7,259 bases of DNA from a bacterium (GTDB lineage Bacteria; Krumholzibacteriota; Krumholzibacteria; LZORAL124-64-63): positions 1 through 7,259 of the forward strand of contig JAASSM010000074.1 in NCBI GenBank assembly GCA_021767885.1, read 5' to 3'. Below are positions 6,923-7,259 of the stretch, one piece after another. Every line of letters starts with the position of its first letter. The stretch's first letter is position 1. The position numbers and the translations under genes were made by a program. The notes under the pieces were generated by a model, which saw only the letters and a program-made list of their open reading frames with translations, was not told where the DNA came from and ran no database searches.

Positions 6923-6954
6923 CCCCCGTGGCTCCCGCGGACGGCCGGGCCGCC

Positions 6955-6983
6955 TTGTCAGTCGCCGCCGCGGCGCCTATCGT
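6955..6983 (+). promoter_or_regulatory. Sigma-70-type promoter for the lipoprotein gene
   Basis: TTGTCA (6955-6960, five of six consensus bases) and TATCGT (6978-6983, four of six) are separated by exactly 17 bases. Transcription would start near 6990, giving a leader of about 23 bases that includes AGGAG at 7003-7007. The spacer contains a ten-base perfect palindrome CGCCGCGGCG (6966-6975), which could be an operator but may be chance in such GC-rich DNA. Confidence 0.55.
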
Positions 6984-7012
6984 CCGTTGATGCCCCCACC
7001 AGAGGAGACGCC

Positions 7013-7259
7013 ATGCCCAGGATCACGCTCCGGTCCCTCGCAGCCGCCGCGGCGGTGCCCGGCCTGATCGCCGCGCTGCTGGCCCTCGCCGGCTGCGAGG
7101 CGGACGACGGCACCAACGCAGGCACGGTGGCGGTGCCCGTGACCCGCGTGGTCTCGGTGACCCGCACCGAGCCCATGTCCCTGCCGGGCAAGGGCCTGCC
7201 CGCGCGGACGGACACGGTGACGCTGTGGCTGGGCCCGGGCATCGCCCGCCGCGACAACG
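7013..7259 (+). CDS. Putative lipoprotein, N-terminal part (3' partial)
   Basis: The frame is open from ATG 7013 to the window end (82 complete codons). AGAGGAG at 7001-7007 ends five bases before the ATG, a strong ribosome binding site. The product starts MPRITLRSLAA with a hydrophobic stretch and a lipobox LAGC, so it should be cut before and lipidated on Cys28. The residue after Cys is Glu rather than Asp, which by the E. coli rule favours the outer membrane. Beyond it the mature part is short and generic; a later segment, DTVTLWLGPGIARRDN, hints at a beta-rich fold of the kind seen in LolA-like or DUF4412-type proteins, but this is a weak impression. It is divergent from the peptidase gene. 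Function unknown. Confidence 0.8.
   Translation, partial: MPRITLRSLAAAAAVPGLIAALLALAGCEADDGTNAGTVAVPVTRVVSVTRTEPMSLPGKGLPARTDTVTLWLGPGIARRDN

Noticed and set aside
4615..6990. Long plus-strand open frame (791 codons) opposite the peptidase gene
   Set aside because: It is the antisense shadow of a clear S9 peptidase. The composition is Gly/Ala/Val/His-rich without domains, as expected from high-GC codon bias on the other strand.
6958..7257. Minus-strand open frame opposite the lipoprotein gene
   Set aside because: The plus-strand frame has a promoter, ribosome binding site and lipobox; the antisense frame is Arg/Ser/Ala-rich with no motif.

Overview
The window is very GC-rich (roughly 70%) and densely coding, with five complete or near-complete genes, one gene entering from the left edge and one running off the right edge. 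The OmpA-type outer-membrane protein, the Sec-exported peptidase and the lipoprotein signal point to a Gram-negative bacterium. The mix (OmpA protein with thrombospondin-type-3 repeats, S9C peptidase, PilZ receptor, ANKH-like transporter, all at high GC) would fit an FCB-type lineage such as Gemmatimonadota or Krumholzibacteriota, but this is a guess and no marker gene settles it. There is no sign of a mobile element, CRISPR array, rRNA or tRNA. No stretch above 300 bases lacks a gene.

Layout: (1) 2-991 (+) is the C-terminal part of an outer-membrane barrel protein followed by Asp-rich calcium-type repeats, encoded by near-perfectly phased 99-bp units, and a peptidoglycan-binding OmpA domain. 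(2) 992-1107 holds a perfect 13-bp hairpin, probably the terminator of gene 1. Its loop coincides with a -35-like box for gene 2. (3) 1108-2499 (+) is a twelve-helix transporter of the MOP type that most resembles ANKH (progressive ankylosis) proteins. (4) 2500-2570 lies between convergent genes and carries an 11-bp hairpin. (5) A minus-strand cluster reads leftwards: a secreted S9 serine peptidase (6852-4792), uroporphyrinogen-III synthase hemD (4790-3996, one base after the peptidase stop), then, after a 129-base gap, a c-di-GMP-binding PilZ protein (3866-2571). (6) 6853-7012 is a divergent intergenic region with a good sigma-70-type promoter for the right-hand gene and a weaker one for the peptidase. 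(7) 7013 to the end (+) is the start of a lipoprotein.

The genes do not form one pathway. The cell-envelope theme (OmpA protein, transporter, secreted peptidase, lipoprotein) is shared by several, hemD is housekeeping tetrapyrrole synthesis, and the PilZ protein is a second-messenger effector. I see no clear undescribed multi-gene system. The items most worth following are the bacterial ANKH-like protein with its apparently leaderless promoter nested in a terminator, and the unusual N-terminal domain of the PilZ protein.
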